A stretch of DNA of 64,000 bases from Vibrio splendidus (GTDB lineage Bacteria; Pseudomonadota; Gammaproteobacteria; Enterobacterales; Vibrionaceae), in assembly GCF_001557875.1 (NCBI RefSeq), contig NZ_LNRF01000011.1:62001-126000 (forward strand), read 5' to 3'. The translations under genes and the position numbers were made by a program. Below, in pieces: positions 48,845-57,616 of the stretch (position 1 is its first letter; every line of letters starts with the position of its first letter). The notes under the pieces are model-generated. The model was not told the DNA's origin. It searched no databases and saw only the letters and a list, made by a program, of their open reading frames with translations.

Positions 48845-50359
48845 ATGTGTGGTATTGTTGGAATCGTGGGTTCAACACCTGTAAACCAGTCTATTTATGA
48901 CGCTTTAACGGTATTGCAGCATCGTGGCCAAGATGCCGCTGGTATTTGTACCATAGAAAGCAATCGTTTCCGTCTGCGTAAGGCGAACGGTTTAGTAAAA
49001 GATGTTTTTGAAGCAAAACACATGCAGCGCCTACAAGGTGAAGTTGGTATTGGCCATGTTCGTTATCCTACAGCGGGTAGTTCAAGTGCGTCTGAAGCTC
49101 AGCCTTTCTACGTAAACTCTCCTTTTGGCATTACGTTGGCACACAACGGTAACTTGACGAACGCAAACGAAGTTCGTGAAAAGTTGTTCGAAAAAGACCG
49201 TCGTCATGTAAACACAACCTCTGACTCTGAAGTTCTACTGAACGTGTTAGCTCATGAGATCGATACCGTTAAAGGTAACGTGACTTCAGATGACGTTTTC
49301 CGCGCTGTTGCAAATGTGCACCGTACAATTCGTGGTGCTTACGCCGTAACTGCGATGATCATCGGCCACGGTATGATCGCATTCCGTGACCCACACGGTA
49401 TTCGTCCACTGTGCCTTGGTAAGCGTGAAGTTCAAGGTAAAACAGAGTACATGGTAGCGTCTGAATCGGTAGCACTGGATGCTGTTGGTTTTGACTTCAT
49501 GCGTGACGTAGCACCAGGTGAAGCTATCTACGCAACGTTCGACGGTGAGCTTTTCACTAAGCAATGCGCAGACAACCCACAACTAAACCCATGTATCTTT
49601 GAGTTTGTATACTTTGCACGCCCAGATTCATTCATCGACAAAATTTCGGTTTACAGCGCACGCGTTGAGATGGGTGAGATGCTTGGTAAGCGTATTAAAG
49701 AAGAGTATGCAGACTTAGATATTGATGTGGTTATCCCAATCCCTGAAACATCGAATGATATTGCGCTACGAATTGCTCAAGCGATCAATAAGCCATACCG
49801 TCAAGGTTTCGTGAAAAACCGCTATGTTGGCCGCACGTTCATTATGCCTGGTCAGCAACAACGTAAGAAGTCGGTTCGCCGTAAGCTCAACGCAATCCGC
49901 TCTGAGTTTAAAGGTAAGAACGTTCTTCTGGTTGACGATTCTATCGTTCGTGGTACAACATCAGAGCAAATCATTGAGATGGCTCGTGATTCTGGCGCAA
50001 ACAAGGTCTTCATGGTATCAGCAGCTCCAGAGGTTCGCTTCCCTAACGTTTACGGCATTGATATGCCGAGCGCGACAGAGCTGATTGCTCATGGTCGTGA
50101 TAACGAAACGATTTGTAAGCAGATTGGCGCAGATGCTCTGATTTTCCAAACACTACCAGATTTGATTTCTGCAGTAGGCATGGGCAATCAAGACATCGCA
50201 CGCTTCGATACATCAGTATTCAACGGTGAGTATGTAACGGGCGATATCGACCAAGCGTATCTAGATTTCCTAGACTCTTTGCGTAATGACGACTCAAAGG
50301 TTCAGCGCGAGATTCAACAAGATCTTGCTAACTTAGAGTTACACAACGAAGGCGCTTAA
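48845..50359 (+). CDS. purF: Amidophosphoribosyltransferase
   Basis: A 504-residue first enzyme of purine synthesis. The N-terminal nucleophile is Cys2 (MCGIVGIVG); the glutaminase core has LQHRGQDAAGI and the GHVRYPTAGSSS loop. The PRPP site is VLLVDDSIVRGTTSEQI. Normal length, no odd residues. Repression by PurR is expected from the operator at 48256. Terminator at 50408. Confidence 0.99.
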   Translation: MCGIVGIVGSTPVNQSIYDALTVLQHRGQDAAGICTIESNRFRLRKANGLVKDVFEAKHMQRLQGEVGIGHVRYPTAGSSSASEAQPFYVNSPFGITLAHNGNLTNANEVREKLFEKDRRHVNTTSDSEVLLNVLAHEIDTVKGNVTSDDVFRAVANVHRTIRGAYAVTAMIIGHGMIAFRDPHGIRPLCLGKREVQGKTEYMVASESVALDAVGFDFMRDVAPGEAIYATFDGELFTKQCADNPQLNPCIFEFVYFARPDSFIDKISVYSARVEMGEMLGKRIKEEYADLDIDVVIPIPETSNDIALRIAQAINKPYRQGFVKNRYVGRTFIMPGQQQRKKSVRRKLNAIRSEFKGKNVLLVDDSIVRGTTSEQIIEMARDSGANKVFMVSAAPEVRFPNVYGIDMPSATELIAHGRDNETICKQIGADALIFQTLPDLISAVGMGNQDIARFDTSVFNGEYVTGDIDQAYLDFLDSLRNDDSKVQREIQQDLANLELHNEGA

Positions 50360-50407
50360 TTAGCGTTTCGTTAGCAATGATTCGTTAGTGCTAGCGATAC
50401 AGAAAAT

Positions 50408-50438
50408 AAAAAACCAGAGCATGGCTCTGGTTTTTTTG
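50408..50438. terminator. Convergent terminator between purF and the LysR gene
   Basis: AACCAGAGC pairs with GCTCTGGTT, ATG loop, A-run before and T-run after. Confidence 0.93.
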
Positions 50439-50460
50439 TTTGTGGAGAAGGGGATTGACC

Positions 50461-51336
50461 TTAATGAATGTGGTATGCGATCACAAAATCAATAAACAAT
50501 CTAACTTTCTCTGGTAGATGGTCTTTGTGGTTATAAAGCATGTAAATATCACGAGGGTTAGCGCTCCAGTCTTCTAAGACTTGCACTAAGCTGCCATCTT
50601 CAATGTATTCACGAATCATCACGTCAGGCATTAGGGTGATACCTAGGCCTTCAGAGCACGCTTGCCTCACCACATTAAGCGCATTGGCGTTGAAACGGCC
50701 TTTTTCGCTATTTACCACCGTCTCTTCATTCGAATTACTCAGTTGCCACTTAATCAGCGGGTAGCCTTTGAGTAGCGAATGGTTCGCAAGTTCTTCAGCA
50801 TGGCTTGGAGCTGGGTTCTTTGCTAAGTACTCAGGGCTCGCGATAAGAATATCTTTTACTTCACTGATTTTTCGGGCAATTAGGCTTGAATCACGCTGTG
50901 GGCCAACACGGAAAATCACGTCCCATTCAGTTGGATCCAACTGATCCGCTTGGTTGTTCATCATCAGCTCAATATTGATATCAGGGTATTGAGTCATGAA
51001 ATCGCTGAACATTGGCATCATCATGCGCTTAGTCAGGTTGGAGGGGGCCGTAATACGAATCTTACCGGAAGCTCCTTTGCACACGTCAGTCAGCTCTTCT
51101 GCAGTAGAAGAGAGACGTTGCAATAGTGGAGAGCATTCATTAAAGAAACGTTCGCCGGCCTCTGTTAAAGAAAGTTTACGCGCGTGTCTATTGAGAAGCC
51201 TAAGATTCAAAGAATCTTCTAAGGCTTGGATGCGTCGTGTGATGGTCGCAACCGGAATCATAGTCTTACGCGATGTTGCGGTGTAGCTCCCATTTTCAAC
51301 GACGAGTCGAAAGAGGTTTAAATCATCTAATTTCAT
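50461..51336 (-). CDS. LysR-family transcriptional regulator
   Basis: About 291 residues from ATG 51336 (MKLDDLNLFRLVVENGSYTA); GTG 51348 would add four. The helix-turn-helix is in SYTATSRKTMIPVATITRRIQALEDSLNLRLLNRHARKLSLTEAG, followed by the effector domain (GKIRITAPSNLTKRMMMPMFSDF). The subgroup resembles the AaeR/PtxR-like regulators of the two-gene divergent type; target unknown. It is divergent from a response regulator gene with a 228-bp gap, which may be coincidental. Confidence 0.9.
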   Translation of the reverse strand: MKLDDLNLFRLVVENGSYTATSRKTMIPVATITRRIQALEDSLNLRLLNRHARKLSLTEAGERFFNECSPLLQRLSSTAEELTDVCKGASGKIRITAPSNLTKRMMMPMFSDFMTQYPDINIELMMNNQADQLDPTEWDVIFRVGPQRDSSLIARKISEVKDILIASPEYLAKNPAPSHAEELANHSLLKGYPLIKWQLSNSNEETVVNSEKGRFNANALNVVRQACSEGLGITLMPDVMIREYIEDGSLVQVLEDWSANPRDIYMLYNHKDHLPEKVRLFIDFVIAYHIH

Positions 51337-51564
51337 AAATCCAGACACATTTGTTTACAATCTCATCTAATTTATACGTAACAGTGAGATCAATGTTTGC
51401 GTTACGTCAACTCGTTGCACTATTTACAAGTATTCCAACCCTCGTCACGAATTACCAGTAAAGAGTGCAAATTTGTGTATTTAGCATTTTATTACTAAGT
51501 TTTATATTAGTTCTTAGAACAGATAACAATAATAATTCGACTTAGTTTTGTGAGGTTATAGATT

Positions 51565-52668
51565 ATGTACAAAACTCACAGTCAGCCAGTAATGACCTCG
51601 GCTCAGGAAGTAATTAACCAGAAATGCGTGATGTTGGTTGATGATGATCCTATTTTTCGCCGTATAACCAGCGCGTACCTAGACAAGGTCGGTTATAAAG
51701 TGGTTGAGGCTGAAAATGGACTGGACGCTCTGCAAAAGCTTAGAGACTCAGCGCCAGATTTAATTGTGTGTGACTTATCAATGCCGATACTTGATGGCAT
51801 CGAGCTTGTGGAAGAGCTCAGTTTAGAGTACCCGTCACTGCCTATGATCGTGGTGTCTGGCACTGATGATATGTCTGATGTGGCGAAAGCATTACGATTT
51901 GGCATTAAAGACTTTCTAGCGAAACCGTTAGAGGATCACGGTCACCTAGGAAGTGCGATTGCGAATACATTGACAGATTCATTCGACAACATTTCAGACC
52001 AACGAGATTTTTCGAGCCAATGGTTCTGTGTGGATGACGGGGGAGAGATCCCTGAAGACCAAGAACTGCATTGGCATCTGAATTACCTTCAAGAAAATCC
52101 AAGCGCAGCAAAAGACTTACTGCATGCGCTGCTTCCAGAGAAAGATACGCAACAAGGCTCATGGCGTTGCAGTTACCGTTTACTGCAGTCAACAGAGATG
52201 ATGCCACTTGTGTTTGATTATGCGTGGATGATGAACGGGCAGTTTGCTTTTTACCTCGTCGATTCATCGTCTTCTGATAATGGTGGCTCCGCGACAACAC
52301 TGTTGGTGAGAGCGCTGTTCCACGATTACATAAGAAACAGAAAAGATTTTAATGTTGATCTCAAAGATATTGCTGAGATCTTAGAGAAGGGGATTCGTTG
52401 CTCTAAATGTTCAACCCCAGTGAATGCACTGTTTGGTGTTGCTGATCTCGCAGAGGGAACCATTTCTATTTTACCTGCGGGTTTAGATGGGCAATGGTCA
52501 AATGGTGAATTGAATCAACATATTGCAGCAGGTGAGCGCTTGGGCGAGAACTGTAAGAAGAACTTTATTACAAGGGATCTACCGATCGAACAGGGCTGCC
52601 AACTTTCGTTGAGTCTACTTGGATCGGCAAGTTTTAGCTTAGACATACACCAAGGGTCTACTGATTAA
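51565..52668 (+). CDS. Response regulator with PP2C-like C-terminal domain (RssB-like)
   Basis: A 367-residue protein. The receiver domain spans residues 19-135, with acidic cluster Asp26-28, phospho-acceptor Asp70 (VCDLSMP), switch Ser in VVSG and Lys120 (AKPLE). The C-terminal region (150-367) resembles a degenerate SpoIIE/PP2C phosphatase fold (VFDYAWMMNGQFAFYLVDSSS, LFGVADLAEGTISILPAG) lacking the usual metal aspartates. That layout fits RssB, the adaptor that delivers RpoS to ClpXP, but the family also contains other output types. A GAGG ribosome site precedes the ATG. Confidence 0.8.
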   Translation: MYKTHSQPVMTSAQEVINQKCVMLVDDDPIFRRITSAYLDKVGYKVVEAENGLDALQKLRDSAPDLIVCDLSMPILDGIELVEELSLEYPSLPMIVVSGTDDMSDVAKALRFGIKDFLAKPLEDHGHLGSAIANTLTDSFDNISDQRDFSSQWFCVDDGGEIPEDQELHWHLNYLQENPSAAKDLLHALLPEKDTQQGSWRCSYRLLQSTEMMPLVFDYAWMMNGQFAFYLVDSSSSDNGGSATTLLVRALFHDYIRNRKDFNVDLKDIAEILEKGIRCSKCSTPVNALFGVADLAEGTISILPAGLDGQWSNGELNQHIAAGERLGENCKKNFITRDLPIEQGCQLSLSLLGSASFSLDIHQGSTD

Positions 52669-52816
52669 CCCTATATTTCCTCGGTTTTTGTGAATAATTG
52701 ATTAAGGTATAGTTGCGCAAATGGTGTGGCTATGCCTTTTTTGTTAAATGTCGATTTAGCAAAGCGGGTTTGGTTCGCCGGATAATCACCTTTACTAACA
52801 AAAACAAGAAGCAATC

Positions 52817-52954
52817 ATGGCAGATAACAAAGACTTTCAAGACCCGTTTAATGTATTCTACTTTTTAGGATTTTTAGCCGCATTTTTAATGATTCCATTA
52901 CTACCTGCAACGCTTACGTTGATCCGTGTATTCAATGGTTACGCAACATTCTAG
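52817..52954 (+). CDS. 45-residue single-pass membrane peptide
   Basis: Starts MADNKDFQDPFNVFYFLGFL and ends in NGYATF. A short polar N terminus is followed by a hydrophobic helix (FYFLGFLAAFLMIPLLPATLTLI, residues 14-36). AAGAAG lies ahead of the ATG. No homologue recognised. It lies 47 bases before ybaN on the same strand, and the two may be one transcript. Codon use looks like that of neighbouring genes. Confidence 0.6.
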   Translation: MADNKDFQDPFNVFYFLGFLAAFLMIPLLPATLTLIRVFNGYATF

Positions 52955-53001
52955 TTAAGCTGTCGTCGCTGATTAACGATAGCTAACTCAAGGAGGCCAC
53001 A

Positions 53002-53400
53002 ATTAGCGTTCGAGTTTTAAGCCTCAATATTGCTGGTGGCCTTTGTATATTTCTCGCAGTTCTAGGGATAGTTTTGCCCGTTCTGCCAACCACTCCTTTT
53101 CTCCTTCTTGCCAGCGCATGCTTCATGCGAAGCAATCCGAAAGTTCACAAGTGGATGCACGAGCATAAAACGCTGGGTCCTTTGTTGAACAATTGGCATC
53201 AATACGGTGCGGTCACCAAACAAGTTAAAACGCGCGGCGTACTCTTTATCTTGTTGAGTTTTGCGTTATCCATCTACTTTGCCCCTATCATTTGGGTCAA
53301 GGTTTTCCTAATTTGCGTACTTGTTATTCTTCTCACATGGTTTATGCGACTTCCAACTCATGAGTTGGTTGCTGACAGCAAAGAAAATCACTACCATTAA
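53002..53400 (+). CDS. ybaN: YbaN-family (DUF454) membrane protein with apparent ATT start
   Basis: 132 residues if started at ATT 53002, which lies five bases after a perfect AAGGAGG (52990-52996). The frame opens after a stop at 52984 and contains no ATG, GTG or TTG before TTG 53074. Starting at that TTG would remove the first membrane helix. The upstream residues (LNIAGGLCIFLAVLGIVLPVLPTTPF) align with the E. coli YbaN N terminus, so they are translated. Conserved core: LPVLPTTPFLLLASACFMRSNPKVHKWM. Three membrane helices; function unknown. Same position ahead of apt as in E. coli. Confidence 0.8.
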   Translation: MSVRVLSLNIAGGLCIFLAVLGIVLPVLPTTPFLLLASACFMRSNPKVHKWMHEHKTLGPLLNNWHQYGAVTKQVKTRGVLFILLSFALSIYFAPIIWVKVFLICVLVILLTWFMRLPTHELVADSKENHYH

Positions 53401-53561
53401 GCCAGTGTGCCTGCTTGTATAGCGGGCGTTTATTATTTCAGCAACCAGAGTTATGACTCTCGTTGCAATGAATACCAATCGTACCTTTCCTTAATTCCGA
53501 ACGTTGATGTTTGATTCGTTAACGAGAGTTTGGAAAGCGGCCTAATGAAGTGCATAAGATT

Positions 53562-54107
53562 ATGAACACAGAAAAAATCTCTCTGATCAAAGCAAGCATC
53601 AAAAGCATTCCTGATTACCCTAAAGCGGGTATTTTGTTCCGTGACGTAACAAGCTTGATGGAAGATCCAGTAGCTTACAAAGCGACTATCGACCTGCTAA
53701 CGGAAACATACAAGGACATGGGCTTTACTAAGATCGTTGGTACTGAAGCTCGTGGTTTCCTATTTGGTGCGCCTCTTGCACTTGAGTTAGGTGTTGGCTT
53801 CATTCCTGTTCGTAAGCCGGGCAAGCTGCCTCGTCAAACTGTGGCACAATCTTATGAGCTTGAGTACGGCACTGATACACTAGAAATCCATACCGATGCT
53901 ATCGTTGAAGGCGATAAAGTGCTTATGGTGGATGATTTACTAGCAACGGGCGGTACGATTGAAGCAACAACAAAGTTGATTCGTCAGCTTGGTGGTGTGG
54001 TAGAGCACGCCGCATTTGTTATTAACCTTCCAGAAATCGGTGGTGACAAGCGCTTACAAGGCTTAGGTCTAGAAGTGTTTAGCATCTGCGAATTCGACGG
54101 TCACTAA
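53562..54107 (+). CDS. apt: Adenine phosphoribosyltransferase
   Basis: A 181-residue salvage enzyme making AMP from adenine and PRPP. ATG 53562 (MNTEKISLIKASIKSIPDYP) is preferred to GTG 53550. The PRPP loop is VLMVDDLLATGGTIEAT, and GTEARGFLFGAPLALELGVGF is the flexible-loop region. A weak hairpin (53407-53434) separates it from ybaN. dnaX follows after 18 bases. Confidence 0.98.
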   Translation: MNTEKISLIKASIKSIPDYPKAGILFRDVTSLMEDPVAYKATIDLLTETYKDMGFTKIVGTEARGFLFGAPLALELGVGFIPVRKPGKLPRQTVAQSYELEYGTDTLEIHTDAIVEGDKVLMVDDLLATGGTIEATTKLIRQLGGVVEHAAFVINLPEIGGDKRLQGLGLEVFSICEFDGH

Positions 54108-54125
54108 TCCTTTTCGGAATTATTC

Positions 54126-56357
54126 ATGAGCTATCTTGCGTTAGCGCGAAAATGGCGACCAACCAAATTTAAAGAAGTGGTTGGTCAAGCCCATGTTTTA
54201 ACAGCATTAGAGAATGCCCTTAGCCAGAATAGATTGCACCATGCATACCTGTTCAGTGGTACACGAGGTGTTGGTAAAACAACCATCGGCCGTTTGTTTG
54301 CTAAGGGACTCAACTGTGAAACAGGCATTACCTCAACTCCTTGTGGTGAATGTGCAACCTGTAAAGAGATCGATGAAGGTCGCTTTGTTGACCTACTTGA
54401 GATTGATGCGGCCTCACGTACCAAGGTAGAAGATACCCGCGAGCTTCTGGACAATGTTCAGTACAAGCCTGCACGTGGTCGCTTCAAGGTTTACCTAATC
54501 GATGAAGTACACATGCTTTCTAGGCACAGCTTTAATGCGCTTCTAAAGACCTTAGAAGAGCCGCCTGAGTATGTGAAATTCTTGCTCGCAACAACGGATC
54601 CACAGAAGCTTCCAGTGACTATCTTGTCGCGTTGTTTGCAGTTCCACCTTAAGCCGATCAGCGTTGATAATATTCATGAGCAGCTCGATCATATTCTTGA
54701 ACAAGAAAATGTGACGTCTGAATCTCGTGCGCTTGGCATGATTGCTCATGCTGCTGATGGCAGTATGCGTGATGCGCTAAGTCTTACTGACCAAGCTATC
54801 GCATTAGGTAACGGCAATGTCGTGACTGATACGGTTGCGCACATGCTTGGTACATTGGATACAGATCAAGCTATCCATTTACTTGAAGCGATTAGCAGTA
54901 AGCAGCCGCAACAAGCAATGGCGTGTATTCAAAGTCTTGCTGAGAATGGCGTAGAGTGGGATGGTTTGCTGAATCAGCTTGCGGCCCAACTTCATCGTCT
55001 TGCGATGTTCCAAGCTTTGCCATCTACATTAGATAAGGCACAGCCTGACGCAGAGAAGCTTGAACTACTGAGCAAAGCGCTTAGCCCACAAGACATTCAA
55101 CTCTACTACCAGATCGTGTTGAAAGGTCGTGAAGACTTACCATTGTCGCCAACCGCTCGCGTTGGTATTGAGATGGTGGTTCTGCGTATGTTGGCATTTA
55201 GACCTGCTGAACAAGCGGTTGCAACGGCAATCTCGACTCAGTCGACAAGCCCAGCGCCAGCAGATCAAGCTCAGAGCGTTGCTCAGTCAGTGAGTCAACC
55301 TGCGCCAATGGCAGTTCCGAGACAGCCTCAGATGCAACAACAGGCGCCTCAACAGCAAGCTATGCAGCAGCAACCCGTGCAACAGGCTCCGCAGCAGAAT
55401 CCAGCACAGTATTCAGACTCGCAAGGTTACGCTGATCACGCAGGCAACCAAGGTTATCCAGAACAGGATTACCCGCATAGCCAGTATGATGCACCACCTG
55501 CTTATGATGAGCGTCCAAGCTACGGTGCAGAGCAGCCTCAGCAGCAACAAACGAATTATCAGAGCCAGAGTCCGGTTCAACAGCCAAGCGCTGCACCGTC
55601 TGCTCCTCCTGTTTCGCAAGAGCAGCCAGTGCGTGCAACTTCGCCTGTGAGTGGTTTACGCCACCAATTACGTTCTCAACGCAGAGGCAGCGCGACAACA
55701 GAAAACAAAGGCTCGGCGCCAAAAAAGGCTAAAGCGACACCAGCTAAAACATCAGTTCTTGATCGAGTTGCTCAGCAACACGGTGGTTCTGAGCGGGTGT
55801 CGCCAGCTTCTTTATCAGCCTCTTCGACAGAAAATGTGACCAATGATAATGAACCTTATCGCTGGAAACCGTCTAAACCTGTAGTGAAAGAGGTGAGTAA
55901 AGAGCTTACACCTACTCAGATCAAGCGTGCGTTAGAGCATATTAAGACACCAGAAATGGTCGATAAATTGCTTCAAGAGTCGATTGCTCAAGATGAATGG
56001 TCCGCCACGATTCAAAAGCTAGAGACAGCCAAGCTTGTTGAACAGTTAGCATTAAACTCAGTGTTTGCTAAAAACGACACATCAATCACTTTAACGTTAA
56101 GAGCGAGCCAAGCTCACTTGAATACGGATCGAGCGCAGAGCGAGCTATTGCAGTCTCTCAATACTGTGCTTGGAGAAGAGTGTCATTTGAGTGTTGAAAT
56201 CGGTGATGGTGGAGAAACGCCGCTAGAACTGCGAGAAAGATTGTATCAAGGTAAGTTGAAAGACGCGTTTACCGCTTTAGAAAACGATGCCAACGTACAG
56301 TTTATCGAAAGACGTTTTGCTGCAGAACTCGACAGAGACAGCGTTCGTCCTATCTAG
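54126..56357 (+). CDS. dnaX: DNA polymerase III tau subunit (and gamma by predicted frameshift)
   Basis: A 743-residue clamp-loader ATPase. Walker A GTRGVGKTT is near residues 40-48, the zinc cysteines are in NCETGITSTPCGECATC, and DEVHMLSRHSFNALLKTLEEPP holds Walker B. After residue 385 comes a long Gln/Pro/Ala-rich linker. The last 200 residues (from about VLDRVAQQHGG) correspond to tau domains IV-V, which bind DnaB and the alpha subunit. A slippery heptamer at 55721-55727 predicts a 535-residue gamma product. Upstream of ybaB and recR as in enterics. Confidence 0.97.
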   Translation: MSYLALARKWRPTKFKEVVGQAHVLTALENALSQNRLHHAYLFSGTRGVGKTTIGRLFAKGLNCETGITSTPCGECATCKEIDEGRFVDLLEIDAASRTKVEDTRELLDNVQYKPARGRFKVYLIDEVHMLSRHSFNALLKTLEEPPEYVKFLLATTDPQKLPVTILSRCLQFHLKPISVDNIHEQLDHILEQENVTSESRALGMIAHAADGSMRDALSLTDQAIALGNGNVVTDTVAHMLGTLDTDQAIHLLEAISSKQPQQAMACIQSLAENGVEWDGLLNQLAAQLHRLAMFQALPSTLDKAQPDAEKLELLSKALSPQDIQLYYQIVLKGREDLPLSPTARVGIEMVVLRMLAFRPAEQAVATAISTQSTSPAPADQAQSVAQSVSQPAPMAVPRQPQMQQQAPQQQAMQQQPVQQAPQQNPAQYSDSQGYADHAGNQGYPEQDYPHSQYDAPPAYDERPSYGAEQPQQQQTNYQSQSPVQQPSAAPSAPPVSQEQPVRATSPVSGLRHQLRSQRRGSATTENKGSAPKKAKATPAKTSVLDRVAQQHGGSERVSPASLSASSTENVTNDNEPYRWKPSKPVVKEVSKELTPTQIKRALEHIKTPEMVDKLLQESIAQDEWSATIQKLETAKLVEQLALNSVFAKNDTSITLTLRASQAHLNTDRAQSELLQSLNTVLGEECHLSVEIGDGGETPLELRERLYQGKLKDAFTALENDANVQFIERRFAAELDRDSVRPI
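55721..55732 (+). promoter_or_regulatory. Predicted -1 programmed frameshift site in dnaX
   Basis: The heptamer A AAA AAG lies in frame as CCA AAA AAG (codons 532-534). After a -1 slip the ribosome reads GGC then TAA (55730-55732), giving a 535-residue gamma subunit. That removes 208 tau-specific residues; in E. coli the same A AAA AAG motif removes 212. A strong downstream hairpin and an upstream Shine-Dalgarno stimulator were not obvious by eye. Confidence 0.8.
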
Positions 56358-56509
56358 AACATTTTCTCGTTTAGTGACTTGCATATCATCCCAGATAAGC
56401 AAATCTGAGAACTGAACATCGAGGGGTTGAATCGCACTGGCTTAACCCCCATTTAAGCACGTATAGCTTAATTAATTTTAATAAACCAATTAGACCAGAG
56501 AGTATTAAC

Positions 56510-56839
56510 ATGTTTGGTAAAGGCGGTATGGGCAACATGATGAAGCAAGCCCAGCAAATGCAAGAGCGCATGCAAAAGCTTCAAGAAGAAATCGCAAATA
56601 TGGAAGTTACAGGTGAGTCAGGTGCTGGCCTTGTAAAAGTAACGATCACTGGTAGCCACAGCGTTCGCCGTGTTGATATCGATGAAAGCCTAATGGAAGA
56701 CGATAAAGAGATGCTTGAAGATCTTATCGCTGCTGCTTTCAACGATGCGGCTCGTCGCGTTGAAGAAACTCAAAAAGAGAAAATGGCTAGCGTAACTGGT
56801 GGAATGCAACTTCCACCAGGTATGAAGATGCCTTTCTAA
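56510..56839 (+). CDS. ybaB: YbaB/EbfC nucleoid-associated protein
   Basis: A 109-residue small DNA-binding protein. MFGKGGMGNMMKQAQQMQERMQKLQ (Met/Gln-rich helix), then GLVKVTITGSHSVRRVDID and a closing MQLPPGMKMPF are family hallmarks. Always between dnaX and recR in related bacteria; may help recombination and replication. GAGAG ribosome site. Confidence 0.97.
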   Translation: MFGKGGMGNMMKQAQQMQERMQKLQEEIANMEVTGESGAGLVKVTITGSHSVRRVDIDESLMEDDKEMLEDLIAAAFNDAARRVEETQKEKMASVTGGMQLPPGMKMPF

Positions 56840-56917
56840 GTAACTTATTCTTAAAGGTTAATTCAAGTGGCGGCTTATGTTGAATAGGTTGTCACTTGGA
56901 AATTAGAACGGTTAACT

Positions 56918-57517
56918 ATGCGTACCAGTCACATGCTGGAGCATTTGATGGAGGCCTTACGTTGTCTACCTGGGGTTGGCCCCAAGTCGGCGCAGCGTAT
57001 GGCCTTTCATTTGTTACAGCGCGATAGAAAAGGCGGCCTACAATTGGCTGAAGCTCTTAGCCAAGCAATGACCGAAATTGGTCACTGTAATGAGTGCCGT
57101 ACTTTTACTGAAGAAGATACTTGCCACATTTGTACCAATCCTAAACGTCAGGAAAATGGTCAAATCTGTGTAGTAGAGAGCCCTGCAGACATTGCAGCAA
57201 TAGAAGCGACAGGCCAATATTCAGGTCGTTACTTTGTATTGATGGGTCACCTTTCACCACTGGATGGTATTGGTCCAAGTGACATCGGTCTCGATGTTTT
57301 GGACTACCGCCTGCGTCGTGGTGATATCTCTGAAGTAATCCTAGCGACTAACCCAACAGTTGAAGGGGAAGCGACAGCGCATTACATTGCTGAGCTATGT
57401 AATGCCCATGAAGTGAACGCTAGCCGTATCGCCCATGGTGTTCCCGTTGGTGGTGAGCTAGAGCTGGTGGATGGCACCACGCTTTCGCACTCCTTACTCG
57501 GTCGTCATAAGATCTAA
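56918..57517 (+). CDS. recR: Recombination protein RecR
   Basis: A 199-residue member of the RecFOR complex. Helix-hairpin-helix LPGVGPKSAQRMAFHLL, zinc finger CNECRTFTEEDTCHIC, Toprim domain (ICVVESPADIAAIEATGQYSG) and a C-terminal Walker-like tail. Loads RecA at gapped DNA. Ends the apt-dnaX-ybaB-recR string; terminator begins at its stop codon. Confidence 0.98.
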   Translation: MRTSHMLEHLMEALRCLPGVGPKSAQRMAFHLLQRDRKGGLQLAEALSQAMTEIGHCNECRTFTEEDTCHICTNPKRQENGQICVVESPADIAAIEATGQYSGRYFVLMGHLSPLDGIGPSDIGLDVLDYRLRRGDISEVILATNPTVEGEATAHYIAELCNAHEVNASRIAHGVPVGGELELVDGTTLSHSLLGRHKI

Positions 57518-57556
57518 AAAAGCCGCTTGGTGAATCATCACTAAGCGGCTTTTTCT
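57515..57556. terminator. Convergent terminator after recR
   Basis: AGCCGCTTGGTGA pairs with TCACTAAGCGGCT with A- and T-runs. It serves recR and probably the minus-strand gene ending at 57617. Confidence 0.92.
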
Positions 57557-57616
57557 TTATCAAGGCAGTTTGAATATCTTCCCTATATTCACTTCAACTG
57601 ATTATTACTACTCCAG

